A stretch of DNA of 64,000 nt from Oreocharis arfaki (taxonomy: Eukaryota > Chordata > Aves > Passeriformes > Paramythiidae): NCBI GenBank assembly GCA_013398015.1, contig VZRR01010829.1:561733-625732 (forward strand), given 5' to 3'. Below, piece by piece: positions 1 to 13,735 of the stretch (position 1 is the stretch's first letter; each line of letters begins with the position of its first letter). The notes under the pieces were generated by a model. It was not told the DNA's origin and searched no databases. It saw nothing but the letters and a program-made list of their open reading frames with translations. The position numbers and the translations under genes are program-made.

Positions 1-2714
1 GTTAATGTTTAAATGAACTCGAAGGCCCAGGGTCTCTAGAGGAGTTTTCAGTTTCATGGAGAGTAATCCATTTTTTATCTTTTTTTTACCTGCTTGTCAC
101 TGTCTGTCTTTTTGTCTCCTTAATCGTTTAAGACTCTGGAACACTTAATCATGCCCTAAGTATATATGGCTAGAAAAAAGCAGGAATATTGCCAATCATG
201 TTACCAAAAGCTGCTTAAGCATGGTGGACACTTGAATTCCTCTGTATGAATCAAGGTTTTAAAAAGTGAAACAGAAAGCGAGTAATTGGCTTTTGCTGCT
301 TTTGTCATAAAATCAGTTAAAATTCATTTTCCCTGCACTCTAGACAGCTGCACTTACCTTTCCAATAAAAGCAGTGTACTTTTCTATAATACTCTATCTT
401 ACCTGTTTTGGCAATCAATATTTTCATGAAGATGCAGAAAAAATGGTTGATTTTATTTTTCTCAGTCTCAGCTTCAGTGACTCATGTACACAAGTGTCAG
501 GGAAAGAAAAAAAGGTATTGCTTTACCTTGAGGGTTACTTTGAGAGAAAAATTCCTGTACGAATTTGTAGAAGTGTGAGGCAAAATAAATTTGTAACTTG
601 TTGCAAATTTTGCTGATCCTGCATTTAACCATCTGTTACTTTTTTGGATTGCGCGGGTGAGAAGCCAGGCATGTTCACCTAGGTAAGGAAGTAGACTACT
701 TGGAGGAGGTATTTCAGGTTTTTGAGAGCTCGCTTGGCATGAGTGCTTGAATGCTTAGAGTGGCGATTAATTATTTTGGGTCTCTTAAACCCCAGTCTAA
801 GTGAGACGAAATGCTGTTTCATTGGGCTGATGTTCTGCACTTTAATGGATTAAACTGCTGCATCGGGACCTGATTCCTAATGTTTTTCCTGCATAGTCAG
901 TGTCTTTGTACACTTTGTGCATCTGAGCCTTATTTTTATGAGAGTTGCTCAGAAGTTTGGAAATTGAGTTCACGAAGGAGAGCTGCATTCAGTGTCGACT
1001 GCCAAGCCAAGCTGCCTCAAACACATCAAACCCAGCACAGGGTTTGTATTCTTTATAGCTATGGCCTTTGGCAGTTCTGCGGGAGAACTTGGCTCAGGAT
1101 TTACCTTCTTCCCATCCCAGCTCTCCTTCCTTCATTTCCCACCAATGAAAGCCTCTCTGTTGAGGCACCGCTGAAAGTGCCTGGGGCATGTTGGGAGGGA
1201 TGCCTGCCTCCCTGGCTGCCTGCTCACACACATCCCAGGTGGGACCAAAACTGCAGTAAGGTTACTAAAAAGTGGGGTTTGTCTTTCGGAAGGCATGTCC
1301 TGATAACAGAAGGATCTGCTTTGAAAACCATTATCCATGTGGGCTGATGCCTAGTTACAGGTACACAGCCTGTAGGCTGTGAGGTGAGGTTTTACACTTT
1401 GGCACAAATACTGCCCCAGGCTTGACCTTCGGCCCTGCTTGAGCAGCTGGAGCTCAGGGCCTGTGGGCTCTCTGCTCACCAGGAACAAGGGCTTGTCCTC
1501 CCCCAGGACAGGCAGAGGCGCTGCCAGTGCAGGAGGGAAATTCAGGAAGATTTGCTGGTGGCTGCAGCATAATTAATGGGTATAAAATCAAATTGCTGGT
1601 GATCATTGGTGAAGCTCAGGGATGTGCCACTGTCATCTGTCAGCTGGGTTCTCTGTGGTTTGCAGCGTGCTCTCACTGAGAAACACTGGGTTTGGCTTCA
1701 AAGTGTGTGGTTTTTTGGTGACAAAGTCCAAGGAGCTGAAATCGTACAAGAGAGGAGCATTAATGGAAACCAGGGGCTATTGCTTGAGGAAGTATAAATT
1801 GGAACAGAGACTCTCTCATATTAAGCAGGTGTCTGTATGTGGTGCTGTTTATGACTGTGAAACTAATCTATGTTAATAATTGATTGTTCAATTAGCAAAA
1901 CAAATGTGACAAAGCTAGGCAGCTTTGTGTGCCAGTGATGACAGGAATATATTTGACTGCAGCCCATTATCAGTCTAAGGCTGAGAGATACTATTCCAAG
2001 AAAATCCTGTTTGTTATTCTTCTTGCTTACTCTTTTCTTCCACCACCAGTTATAATGGCATAATACAGGCAGACACTAAGTACATGCAGTGAATAGCATT
2101 AGATGAAGATGTAGCTGTGCTTGTTGTATCGCTGATAATAACACCAGACAGCAGAAAATGCCCAGAACCATTCAGGCAAGGTGACATCAGAGCCTCAACT
2201 TTTTCTGCAGATTTTGAGGCGGAAAAGCAAGCTGGCAGGAATTCTTGCGGAGGGGCACAAAAACATCATCTGCTGCTGCTTAATCTTGTTTGCCCTTGTA
2301 GTGTTGTTATGTCCAGAGTGACAGTGTGTTTTGCAGAAAATGCAGGAACTTTGGTGTGAGCAAACGTAACTTCTTGACAAGCCTTGGAAATGCGTATATG
2401 TAGATACAGATTACTCCCTTTACCGTGTGAGGTTTTTTTAAAAGGTGCCTGAAAAAGTGTAAATAAATCCTTTTTCTTGGTGTCTTATCTTACAAAGCAC
2501 TGAATGTGGAGTACAGCGTGAAGGTTTTCTGAATCACTTTCCAGGAGCTTGCAAATCCCTTATCAGAAGTTACACATGAGCTGGACCTCTTCTGCTTAGT
2601 CTGTTTGAATCTATATGGGTTTTTACAAATCAGTATTGCAAGTAACATGCCAGTAATTGTCCTCCTGATCACCACTAGTAGCTCTCCTAGAAGGGTCTCA
2701 AAGAAAACATAACC

Positions 2715-2815
2715 ATTAATTGCTTAATCCTCACTGCCCTCCTGCCAGCACAGTCTGGTGAGTGTAAAAATGTATTATGACCATTTTTCAAGGAAAGGTT
2801 GCAAGGAAAAGGAGG
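2715..2815 (+). mobile_element. Possible MIR-like remnant, 5' half
   Basis: 'aattgcttaatcctcactgc', then 'tattatgaccatttttcaag' and a purine-rich tail, loosely resembles the MIR segment running from 'ttaatcctcacaacaaccc' to 'attatccccattttacagat'. Only the order and general composition agree. Chance similarity is possible. Confidence 0.3.
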
Positions 2816-3034
2816 CAGATTAATAAATGGATGGAGCTAGCTTAATAAATGGCTGTGCCCTGTGTTCATCTCTCTCCTTTCAGACAGCCTGATCCAGTCC
2901 CACAGCCTCTCTAGCTCAGTCAGCCTTTTTCAGGCTGCTGCCTGGCCGTTTGGGAATATGAACTTCACATGGTTCTGTCCCTTTGAGTTTTGGGAAAGCA
3001 ATTAGTGAGTTAGTCTGCTTATTGCTTACTCCTG

Positions 3035-3066
3035 GAATGCCCAAGCTATGTGGAGCTTGGGCATTC
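3035..3066. repeat. Perfect 13-bp inverted repeat with 6-nt loop
   Basis: gaatgcccaagct (3035-3047) and agcttgggcattc (3054-3066) are exact reverse complements around the loop atgtgg. It is a compact hairpin in intron 1. There is no T-tract and no evident gene to make it a terminator or small RNA. Confidence 0.9.
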
Positions 3067-5002
3067 ACACCTTCCTTGGCAAGGGCCCTTGACCTGTGGT
3101 GCGAGCAGTGTGTTGGCACTGCGGGCTCTAGCTGGGGACATTGGGGGGCAGTTCCAAACCTGCAGCGCTGTGTCATTGTTGACTCCAGGAGTGAGGAGGC
3201 AGAGCCAAGGGCCTCTAGGTAACGAATGCTGGGGAGAGAGGTGTGATTAATAAAGATCGTAATGCGGGTGAATTGGTACAGAGATCACTAACGCTCCTTT
3301 TCACGGTCCCAGAAGGCTTTGTGCTGTTAAATAATGGCAGTGACGAGAAAGAGCCAAGAATAATGATGTGATAGTGAAAGGCAGTGGTTTATTTTATTGT
3401 AAGAAGTGTTGTACTTAAACTTTCAAAGATTTCATTCCAAACGAAATGGCACAAGAGTTTGGAAAGAAGAAGAGGCAGCAATCACTGGTTTTTTCGTTGT
3501 TTTGTTCTGTTATTCTCCCATCTTCCTTTGTGTTTTTCTAGACCCTGTGCTTGCCAGTGCAGGAAGATTTAATAGGTGTTTGTACAGCATGTTTGGGCTT
3601 TGTTTTAATTGAAGTATTTGAACACTATCAGAACAGTGCTAATAAACAGTAATTATATCAATAATAGAGCCACACAGACACATGTATAGAAGTTTGGAGT
3701 ACTGAAATAAATCTCAATGAGATTAATTTGTGGGTAAGGTATATAATCAGGCTTATGGTAAATTTCACCGATTTTCTGATATGAGCCTCTGGTGATCACA
3801 TCGAAATTTCCATTGCACATAGTTTCTGGCACATAGAATAGCTTTGCTGTATACATTTTTCCATACCTATGCCTTTATCAGTGCAGTGTGAAAATGAACT
3901 GGTTTGTGGTACAGATTGCTGTAACTTTGACAAAAACATTCACAATTCCAAGTGAATTAATAAACACCTGACTTGATTATTTGCAACTCTTGGCCTGTTT
4001 GGTCATATTAGCACTCTTAAGGGGATGGATGTAGTAGGAGACAGATTCCAAAGAAATTCATGGAAGCTGTGATAAATTCTCCTATGCCTCTCAGGTTTTA
4101 TGGCATGGCTTTCTACTCTATACAGTGTTCTCCTACTCTTCACTTCTGCATTTGTTTAACAGATGAATAAATTAACTTACCGGAGCAGCTGATGGAAGTG
4201 GCTCAGCATCTCAGAGTGGGCATTCTTGGCTTCTGCTCTGGCTTGTGTTCAGGGAGATAGATCAGTGAGCAGAAAGCAGGTAAACGGTGAAAATTATGAC
4301 AAATAAATCTTTGACACAGTTCTGGAAGTTACATTTGGGTTTGGTTGTGAAGGTTTAGCAGATGCCATGTGCCAATGGCATTTATTAGTGAATTTGATGT
4401 TGTATCACTCATTTTTGGCTTGAAGGACTCCCTTGGCTTGAAAGGATTTTGCAGAGGTTATTGATGGCAGAGATGCAAATGAACCTGGTGGTTTTTATGC
4501 CAATGTTGCTATGTCCTGAAGTGGACATTTGCCAAAATGAAGCCTGAACTACCATACAAAGTCCAGAATTATAACTTTCCATTGGTGCCCTTCAGGGGTT
4601 GGAGTCATCTTCCAGTCCCGTTTATGTCCCATAAAATTAAGGGCCTGGACAGGCCTTTTCCTTACCTGCTTTCCACACAGCACGTGTTCCAAGTTGCTCT
4701 GTGCCGTAAGTAGGACAATGTTGAGCCCAGAGAAATCTGGCTGGATTGCCCCACTGGGGCCAAATTGTTCTGCAATGGAAAGATCTATTTATCTGGGAAG
4801 CAAAAGTAAATGAACTGATCTTGGCTCCAATTTCAAAAATCTTTAGGGTACACTGGATCTCTGTACTCTGGTGGTTTTCTACATAATTGCTGGCAAATGG
4901 TAAATGTGAGTGCAGCTAAGTCATTACACTTTTATTTGTTGTAGAGTTCATAAATATGTAAAATATATATTTTTAATGCTATTATTAAAGCAAAATTAAA
5001 TT

Positions 5003-5025
5003 CAAAAGACTGTGGTAGTCTTTTG
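5003..5025. repeat. Perfect 9-bp inverted repeat with 5-nt loop
   Basis: caaaagact (5003-5011) and agtcttttg (5017-5025) are exact reverse complements around gtggt. It is short, AT-rich and plausible by chance in a window of this size. Confidence 0.7.
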
Positions 5026-8000
5026 CTGCTTTAAAGGAATGCATTGAAAATCACTGCTTTGCTGAATCTGAATTCTGCCTCTTAAATGTAGGTATAGCAT
5101 AGCTCATCTCTTGGAAGCCTACAGTGCTAGCAGTGATGTTCTATTGTTTAGCTTAATTTAGGCTTTGAAAACATGGAAGCCAAACACTTAGAAAGCAGCT
5201 GTTCAACTGAATGTATTAAGCAATTTACTTTAGGTAATGTAGCCTATAAAATTTTAATTTTGGATTAAATAAACCGTATCCTTCAGCATGACTCTCCTAC
5301 CTTGATGTTCAGAGAATGAAATATGGGCACACTTAGTGACTTTCTTCTCCAGGATGTGCCAGTGGATAAGGGTCAATAGTTTCCTAATGAAAGCAGTCAA
5401 TAGCAATTTCTCTTAGTAAGCACAAAGAAATTAGCACTAAACAACAGGCACAAAGTGGCGAAAGTTTTATGTGATTATTTGGTTGGACTGCCCCAGGATT
5501 TAGGAAATGTAGCTGTAGCAGGTAGCATACTGCTGCTCAATAGATCGCAAGCAGAGCTTGGTAGAAAATAGATCAATTTTAAAAGTGTCTAAGCAAGTTG
5601 GCAATGAAAGTACAAATATTTGTGTCTGTGTGTGCAAAGGTAGGAATGTTTCCTACAGCATTTATTTTATTCGTTTTATATCTTAAGATGTGGAACGAAG
5701 CAGATGTTTTGCTACAGAACAAAGGTGGAAATGATTTCTTCTCACAGTTCCTTCACAAATATCATTCTCACCCTGAAAATGTGTGATTTCTTGCCTCATT
5801 ACTGTGGCAAGATTGCATGTGTTTTACCCGTACACCTCTTGGGACAAGACCTTGAAAAGTTTTGCTCTCCTGATGGTGACTGAAGTGTCCCTTGAAACTG
5901 CTGAAGATCTTTCCCTTCCCCTAGTCTTGGAATAGCATAACATGGAAATGATGGGACTTAGAGCATTAACTGAGGCTGTTTTCCTCTATGAAATTAATAG
6001 TATTCTGCAATTTTCAGATCAAACTCTTGCAGATGTGTCTCTCCATTGACCGGTGTCATTGGGATCTAACCATGAGAGAATGCAGGGAGGGATATTTGTG
6101 TGGGTACAAGTAATGACAGAGGCTCTGATGGGAAATAGTTGACTATCTCAAACACATCCTAATTTTAATCTAAAAAAATCTGAGCCAAAGAGTGTCTAGC
6201 AATTTTTTAAGTAGAAAAAGGCTGACATATCTAACACGTTTCATAAACACGTGTAAAAATAACTAGACCTGAGAATCAGTGAATACCTCTAGCCTGTGCT
6301 TACTCCTGTTTATTCTTGATATCAAATTATCTTTTGACTTATGACTCAGTCATGTGTAGGCTCAGAGATGTAAGAGATGGGAATTCAACAGATTTTATTA
6401 ATATATGTAGGGAATGTTCATAGCCTGAGAGGCTTGGTTTGTCATCTGTTTGTTTTTAACTCCTCTTTTTTTAATGTGGTCGTTCTAAAGCTCTGCTCAA
6501 TTTTTCACAGTAAAATAGAAGTCTCACAGGGTCGATAGCTGAGTTTGTACAATCTATATCGTAGTATTGATTTGGGACAGGTGAGGAACTCAACTATTGG
6601 CAGACTGAGGAATGAGGGAGCATTTTTAATATGACTCAGACGAGGTTCTGCCCAGGGCCCTTTATTCATCCTGATTCCAGAGCAATACCTCATCACATCT
6701 AAAAAACAGCAAGAGAGACAGAGAGACCGAGTAAAACGGGGGAGAATAGCAAGGTCTTAGAAACAAGTCTCTCCTAAATGTTGTCTAATGCTGTAGGCTG
6801 TGAGGGACTGTGAGGGTAATGCCTGTTTAATGTGTTGCTTTGAAAAACTAGTGTTTCATCTTTTAACATTTTGATAAAATCTAACACTTAGAATAAAATT
6901 AGTATAATAAGCAAAAATACTTTCTGAGTGGCAGGAGAAAAACTCAAGTATTTTTGTGTGGAGGCACAGTAGGCAGTCACTTTCTCTTAGTTTCAAAGAC
7001 TCATACTTTCCCATACTTGTTTCTTTGATGAGAAAAGTAGCTTAGTACTCATGTTCTATACTTTCAGAGGTATTGTTTGATAGAGAAATTTCAAGCATGG
7101 ATAGTTTATTGAAGTTTTGATTTTATTCTTGATAGACTACCAATTTGTCCAGCAAAGGAAATGGTTAGGATACATTTTTCTTCTGCCTGCTTCATTCTGC
7201 AGTTCCCTTTCCAGAAAGCCCAGCTTTGTTAGATAGTCAATCTCATTCTCTGCTGTTACACAAAGACTATGCTGCAGAGATACACACTGCCCACCAGAAA
7301 GAGCTTTGCTCTTGGTGAGCCAAAACTTCATGGATAACCAGGCAGAGAATGACTCTTTTTGTTTATCCGGGCTGCGTTGCAATGGCAGAACTGAAATGGT
7401 GCTCGTGCTGCAGGTGTAGGGCAAAAAGTGCTGTTTTGACTTTCCAGACTTTTGTGCTTCCATGGTCAACATCTTTATTGCTAGCAGTCTCCTGTTGCTC
7501 CTTAGAGCACAGAGACACCTGAAGCAAAGAGAAAACTGGCATTTGTGCCTTCTCGAGCCCAGGCTCCTTCAATAACAGGATTTGCAAACCCACTATTATT
7601 TATTATTATTGAAATGACCATTTTACTAGAAGTCCCAAATGGTTGTACCAGGTCTGCATGACATTGCACAGGCAAAGGACATGAAGGTTGCCTTCTACTG
7701 GGAAGATGAATTGTGTGCCCAGGTGCCTAAGTACAGAACACTGTCATATGCATGTACACTCAGTGTGTTGGCCCAAACCCCTCAGGCCCAGCAGACTGAA
7801 GGACAGATTATCCTGACACACTGGAATAGCTCATCAGTTTGTACATGGCAGTGGTTTCAAGAGCCAAGAGTTGGGTTGTTGGCCTTTTTCTGCTGGAGAA
7901 ATAGGAGATAAGCCATTTGAGAACACCAGAGGAAGTCAGTAAGGGTGCTTCATATTGTGTAACAATATTTTGGAGTAGGACTTGTATTATTTTTCATGAA

Positions 8001-8738
8001 ATACCACTTGCAGGAGGAAAAGGCTGTTTTAAAATTGCACAATGGCAATGGCACATGTAGATGTCTCTCATTTGGATTGAAAACCAGTACAATTATCCCT
8101 AATCAAGGTTTATAAATGCAGAGTATGTAGATTTGAGTTCAGACATTCATGCTTGTCAAGGTAGGGAGCTGCTCACTATCTAAACAAGCTTAACACTCAC
8201 CACCTTCGGTTAACAACCCTATTATTACAAGTAAAACATTTAACCTTCCTTGTCCTGGATTAAATTGAGCTGATCTTGAAGGGCAGTTCCAGGTTTTTCT
8301 CTTCTGTGGTTGTGTGATCATGTTGCATTCCTGTGCCTCTAGACTTCCCCTGGAAACACACGAGTTCCGATGTGCACCTATGCTCCCTCTCTCTGCAATA
8401 TCCTCTTCTTCTGCCAGTGCCTCCCACTTCACAGCTGTACACGTGCCCCTCTTGTTTCAAGACTTCTTACATCCTCCCTTGGTATCAGACCAGTGACAGA
8501 GCTGTGCTATGGTGCCCTTTCTCTACATGACCATCTCCTTAATTATATTCAAAAAAGTGAATTTGTCTTTTTCAGGAACTAGCTGTAGTCTTAGTTCTGT
8601 TTTAAATTATGGGAGATAAATACTCTCAAAATTGCCACTTAACAGTGAGTAAATTACTAGTTTTGTCCCTTTCAGAGCATTTGGTAAGATGGCAATTCTA
8701 CATTAAATTCTCTATGGCACAATCATGTGCTCATGCTG

Positions 8739-8753
8739 AAAAAAAAAAAAAAA
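8739..8753 (+). repeat. Poly-A run (15)
   Basis: Fifteen consecutive A. There is no identifiable retrosequence immediately upstream, so it is not called as a processed pseudogene tail. Confidence 0.9.
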
Positions 8754-9499
8754 GCTCAAAGTTGAAAAAAATCACTGGAAAAATGCTAAAAGGTTTCCTC
8801 CCTTCCCATGTGCCCAGCTTCTGTGTGCTATTTCTGTGAGTCTGTGGCTATTTCTGGCTGCAGAGTATCTAGACACACCACAGCCTGCATTTATCTTGGG
8901 TACCACTGGTACGAATACTTTTGAAGATCCAGTACTGCAGATTGTGATGGAAGCTAAATATTCAGGGTCTCAGGTGGACTGGCACAAAATGTACTGAAGG
9001 CAAACCTGTCACTTTTTCATCACTTTTATTATCCAAGCCATGAAGATTAAAGTGGCTCAGTGCCTGCAAATACAATTCAAATTGTGTTGTAGACCCAGAT
9101 TAAACTCAAAGGGAAGCATAATGCACCCATTTTATTCAATAAGGAGAAGGAAATGGTCTGACACTCACAGGCCAAATTTCTTGAAGGGTTCATTTTGAAA
9201 TAAACCCGTATATTAATCAATTTATTTGTATTGTCTCAGAGAAAAATGGTTCTTTGATCAAAGGCATAATCAGTGGAAGGTCAAGTGTCTTCCTGCTAAA
9301 AGTGTAAATACTTTTTTGCATCTGTGCCTAAGTGTGGTTTTGGAAAGACTCTTGTAGATGTGTAGCCCTGGCTTTAAGATGGAGCTGTTCTAGATGCAGC
9401 ATGAATGCAGTGAAAAGTCATTGTTGTCCCTTCAGGACTTGAAAATATTAAAGGGTAAAATAAGGGTAGAAAGAATAAAGATTATTGCTATGATCATGT

Positions 9500-9580
9500 G
9501 AACTGAATGGCTTGCCCGTGGTTATTCAAGCTGTCTGTAGAACAGCTAGGATTGACCTTTTAAGCCCTGCGTACACATCT
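9500..9580 (+). mobile_element. Possible MIR-like remnant
   Basis: The sequence 'aatggcttgcccgtggttat' followed by 'agaacagctaggattgacc' resembles the core-to-3' part of MIR-type SINEs (gacttgcccaaggtcacac ... agagctgggattcgaaccc). The match is partial and imperfect, so the call is tentative. Confidence 0.4.
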
Positions 9581-10616
9581 GTCACACAGCTTCCTTCCCC
9601 TCAGGACTTTGCCACTGGCTTTATGTTGTATTTGGCTGGACTTATTTCCCATGTGAGATGTTAAATCTCCCTTTCCACACCTGGCAGGAGCATGCTTCGT
9701 GTTGTCCTCACCTAGGATGTTGAGAGCGCAGGGAAAGCCAATACAGTGCAAAGTCTTGCTCCCATGTGACTGGCTCGTGTTGCACAGAGAATTGAGTTGT
9801 CACTGCAGCGTGGGACGCAGCTGTTGGTAGCTGTAATACAGCATGCCTGCAAATTTCCTCACAAAATTGGTACAGTCAGCACACAGTATGCTTTACAGCA
9901 ATGCTAATCAAATGTTCCATAGTGATGTATGATTGAAAAAATAGTGCTGGCACTCCTGGCCCCGCTCTCACAGGTTCTTCATATTAATAGACAGCTTTAC
10001 CAATTTTCGCTCTTCACCAGGGGGGAAATCCATCCAGGCAGCTGGGCTGCACTTAGTTTTGCAAACCTCAGGGCATATTCAGCTTGCTCTGGAGCGACAG
10101 GACCAGCAGTGCCATACATTTGTGGGAATTTGCCTGAATCATTTCTGAAGCACACCGTGTACTGGTCAGGCTGTAATGGGGCGTGCTGGGAGCTCAGCAC
10201 GGTGGGCACCTGCCTGTGAGGGTGTGTGAAATAGCGGCATCTGCGGCTGGCACGTGATTCGGGGAGCACATGAAGAGCATCCTCAGTGTTCCCTGCTTCT
10301 GTCAAAATTCTGCAGGAACTATTCTCAACACAGCCACTGGAAAGAAAAATAAGAGGCAGCTCGCGGGCTGTGTTGTTATTATTCAGCTGGTATTGACTGG
10401 CAGTACCAGGACACTGCAGAACTGCCTTTCTCTATCTTTCAGCCGATCAGCTGTGACAGCCCTAATAATGGTTATGTCAGGAGGCAAGTAAAGAGATGCC
10501 ACAAATGGATTGCACGTGTATAATTGCTTCAAAAACAAATCTGTTAATAAAAGGAGATGAGAAAATTGACAGGAAGAAATGGCTTATTGCATGCTAATTT
10601 TCTCCAGCTTTCATAT

Positions 10617-10653
10617 TCTCTCTCTCTCTCTCTCCCCTTTTTTTTTTTTTTTT
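10617..10653 (+). repeat. (TC)n followed by poly-T
   Basis: A TC dinucleotide run of about 18 bases (10617-10634) continues through ccc into a T-run of about 16 bases. It is a simple repeat in intron 1 and no splice acceptor usage is evident downstream. Confidence 0.9.
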
Positions 10654-12240
10654 AAATTCAATTGGGTCACTTCTTCTGTGGAGAATCGTGGTCAGAAAAT
10701 TGAATATGGGGAGGAATCCTATACAATAAATAATTACAATGATGTGTTATTCCCAACAAGGATCAAGTTCAGGCAGATGGATTTGGCAGAAGAGCTGTTA
10801 GCTATCTGATAGCTTTTTCAGTTTACATTTACATTGTTATGGTACTTTGAGCTTTTAGGCAAAGGAGAATATGGATGGAGTGGCCCAAAAAGCATAAAAT
10901 CTCTTGGCCTATGCCTTCAAAGGTTCCAAGATATGGTTGCACCTTCATTATCCCTCTAGAGGAAACAGAAGATGCTGCAAATTCTGTTCACAGAAATGGC
11001 AGAACCCACAACAGATAAAAAGGACTTTATTTACTTGGTCCACAACCCACCAAGATCTATATGGATGTTCCTGAATTAAAATGCTTTGCCTTTTGCACTG
11101 CCTCAGTAAGATTGCCAGTGTAGCTAAGCAGGGGTATTTACAGAGTGTGTAAGACTTACTATTATATATATCTGAGCAGTTGAAACCTGAGTCGTCCCAG
11201 AAATAAGATAAGGGAGCCATGCAGCAGAGAAATGAGTGAATATAGCTGAGACAATAAGGCTAGAAGTAAATAATTTGAGAAAATTGGACCAAATAATGGG
11301 ATCAATGCTAAGCTTGATGAAGGCAATAGTTCTCAAGTGACATTAGTGGAAGCAGCTGCAAGACATAAATACAAGCTCAAGAATGCCCATTTTAGTGAAA
11401 GTTTTTGGTTTTTTTGAAGAAAACATTTAGTTATTTTTTCTAAAGAAAAGCATCTCTTTATCTCTGTATGGGTGAATATGTCTGTACTGCCCATATATAT
11501 TTAGACCCCCCAAAGTCTCTGAGCTGTCAGCTGTAATGTGGGTTGTTCTGGCTGCAGGAACAGGCAGAAGCTCTTCTGAACTGAGTACTGTAATGATGGG
11601 CAAATCAAAATTTTGTGTATCCTGCAGCAGTTTATCGATAAAGTCAGTGTGTATGCACTGGTATCTTGATGTTCAGGTAGTTTTATGAACTTAGTTGGCA
11701 GACATAAATTAAGTTCAGAGTTACAGTCTGAGGTGTATTCTGACTTGAAGAGTGTAGGTGAAAACAGCCAGCTGGAAATGACTAGTTTGGAAGAGGTACA
11801 GACAGCAGTATGGTTTCTTTTTGGTTTATTTCTTCTCTGACATTGCTTATTGTGAAATTGAATGATATCTAAGAGTTTTGACCTTAATTTGTGCTTGTGC
11901 TGGCTTTCTAATGAACTCTTTTCTGTTGCATGAATCTCAGCAGCCAGATTGGTCACCAATTGTGGCCTCAGCGGAGAGCCCAGGAGTTAGATTGCTTCAT
12001 TTGGTCTTTCAAAGCAGTCTAGTAAAGCCAGACAAACTGCTTTCAAGCAATAATTGACTCTAAATTCTCTAGCCTATGAGAAAAATCTCAACTCAAAGTG
12101 ACAACCCTATCCCCAGAAAAGTTTGTCTAAGTGATGACTGGGGCTAATTTAGAAGAGTGAAGACTAGGCTGAGATTTCAAAAAGGTGGGCTTGACACCTG
12201 GTTCAATGAATTCTCAGTCTGACAGGGTCTCCATGCTTTT

Positions 12241-12282
12241 AAAAAAATAAAAAAAAAAAAAGAAAAAAGAAAAGAAGAAAGA
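12241..12282 (+). repeat. A-rich low-complexity tract
   Basis: A run of A with occasional T and G. On the minus strand it produces the poly-Phe segment of a spurious open frame (12214-12420). Confidence 0.9.
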
Positions 12283-12824
12283 TTTTGTCTTCAAGATGAA
12301 TAAGACCACTGCTGACGAGGAAGCGGATAGGTTTTCTGCCAGGTGGGCAGGTTTGCAGCGCGCTTGCAGAAACTCCTCGGTTGTGTCCATTTTGGGGTGT
12401 TGAAGCAACAAGCCCAGCAATTTCTCTAGTACTTACTTCATGCTACAAATACAAATTTCAGAAAAAGTACCTGGGAAACAGTTACTTTCAGGTTTGTAGG
12501 AGATAGTACAAATGGCAAATGGTAAGAGCAGTAATACAGCCGGGGAAAGTGGGACAAATATGAAGAAAGATTTGGACAATATTCCTTGGTATTATTCATT
12601 TAACAAAGAGAAGACTTGTTTCATAGCTGACTCCTGTGATCTGTGCTAAGACAGTTCATGGCATCATCAATTTTCACTCTTTTCCTTGAGTCGTTTGAGG
12701 ATGCAGCATTTACAATACATTATTTAAATACAATGCATGCTTCATATTTATGCTTCCCTTAATTAAACATTCTGCTCCGTGGTTTGGGGTTCAGGAGAGC
12801 AGTCACCGCATGAGCTCTCTCCGC

Positions 12825-12977
12825 TTGAGCAGTGGAGAGCAAGTTGCTGTACATGACAGCATTTCATCTCTGTATGGCTGGGGACAGTAATGCACGAGCA
12901 GCAGGCGAAGGCATTAATCTCCTCACCTATCCAGAAATGACCTGTCATGTACAGCAGCTTGTTCCCTGCTTTTGCTG
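12825..12977. repeat. Long imperfect palindrome (about 65-bp arms)
   Basis: The centre is near 12901. The best-matched arms are 12841-12859 (aagttgctgtacatgacag) and 12942-12960 (ctgtcatgtacagcagctt), which are reverse complements at 18 of 19 positions. Inner arms TAATGC (12888-12893) and GCATTA (12911-12916) share the same centre, and weaker complementarity extends outward through 12827-12840 and 12961-12977. Transcribed as part of intron 1, it could fold into a hairpin with a loop of about 17 nt and several bulges. No known transposon terminus is recognised. Confidence 0.8.
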
Positions 12978-13735
12978 CTACCGAGTCCCCTCTCCTTCTG
13001 CGCCCAAGATCACCTTTGCATACATTAAGCGAGTTCTTGGGGTAATGGCAGTTTTCCTCCTGGGAGCAGCAGACTGGGGCAATATGAAGCCAGGAGGTGC
13101 TGCAGTCCACGGGGCCAGGCAGTGGTGATGGTTGTAGCAAGTACAGAGGTGCTGGGGATGGCATGGGATAACTGCTTTCCAAGCCTGCAGGTCACAGGTT
13201 TGAGGGCTGCTGTGCTGGAGATCCTCAGGACTTGAAAGGAGCTGACGTGTGTGGGGTGATGGAGAAACAGGCTGGTAATTTGCTCTCTCTGAAGCGTTGG
13301 AGTGCGTCCCCAGTACCTTGGGCCATTTGCTCCCTGGCTTTTGTGTAAGAGAGTCTTTTCCTTGTTGACTTCCAAACTGTTTGAGTTTCTGCTGACCTGG
13401 ACAGAGTATAAACTGTCCTATGTGGGAAGGAGGACCCTAGAAGAGAAAAAATCACTTAAAAACCAGGCCATGCTGTGAGTAAATTGTGCAGAGCACTCTA
13501 ACTTCAGCATATTGGCAGAGATTAATGTAACAGTTGGGCATTTTTTGAAGTGGGGAGGCAAATTCAGGTTAATTTACAGTGGTGGGAAGTGCTGTGCTCT
13601 GTTTAGTGTCAGTAGGGTAACAGTGTACTACACGTTTCCCAGGAGTAATTACAGCAGAAGTAGGCATGGGAAAGAAGCAACTCAGCTTATAGAGATCTTT
13701 TTCATTTACAGAAAGCTACAGCCCAGATTCCTGAG

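Noticed and set aside
880..1347. 155-codon open frame on +
   Set aside because: No recognisable domain, an overlapping antisense frame of similar quality, and a position deep in intron 1. Consistent with chance.
8700..8760. Poly-A run as a possible processed pseudogene tail
   Set aside because: No spliced-gene homology is recognisable upstream and no polyadenylation signal is suitably placed.
11501..11959. 152-codon open frame on -
   Set aside because: The protein has no recognised family or domain and is composition-driven (Ser/Leu/Cys/Gln). No promoter or splice signals support it.
12763..13182. 139-codon open frame on - across the palindrome
   Set aside because: Its repeated peptide-like segments (CCHVQQL and similar) come from the inverted repeat, not from a protein repeat. 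No family is recognised.
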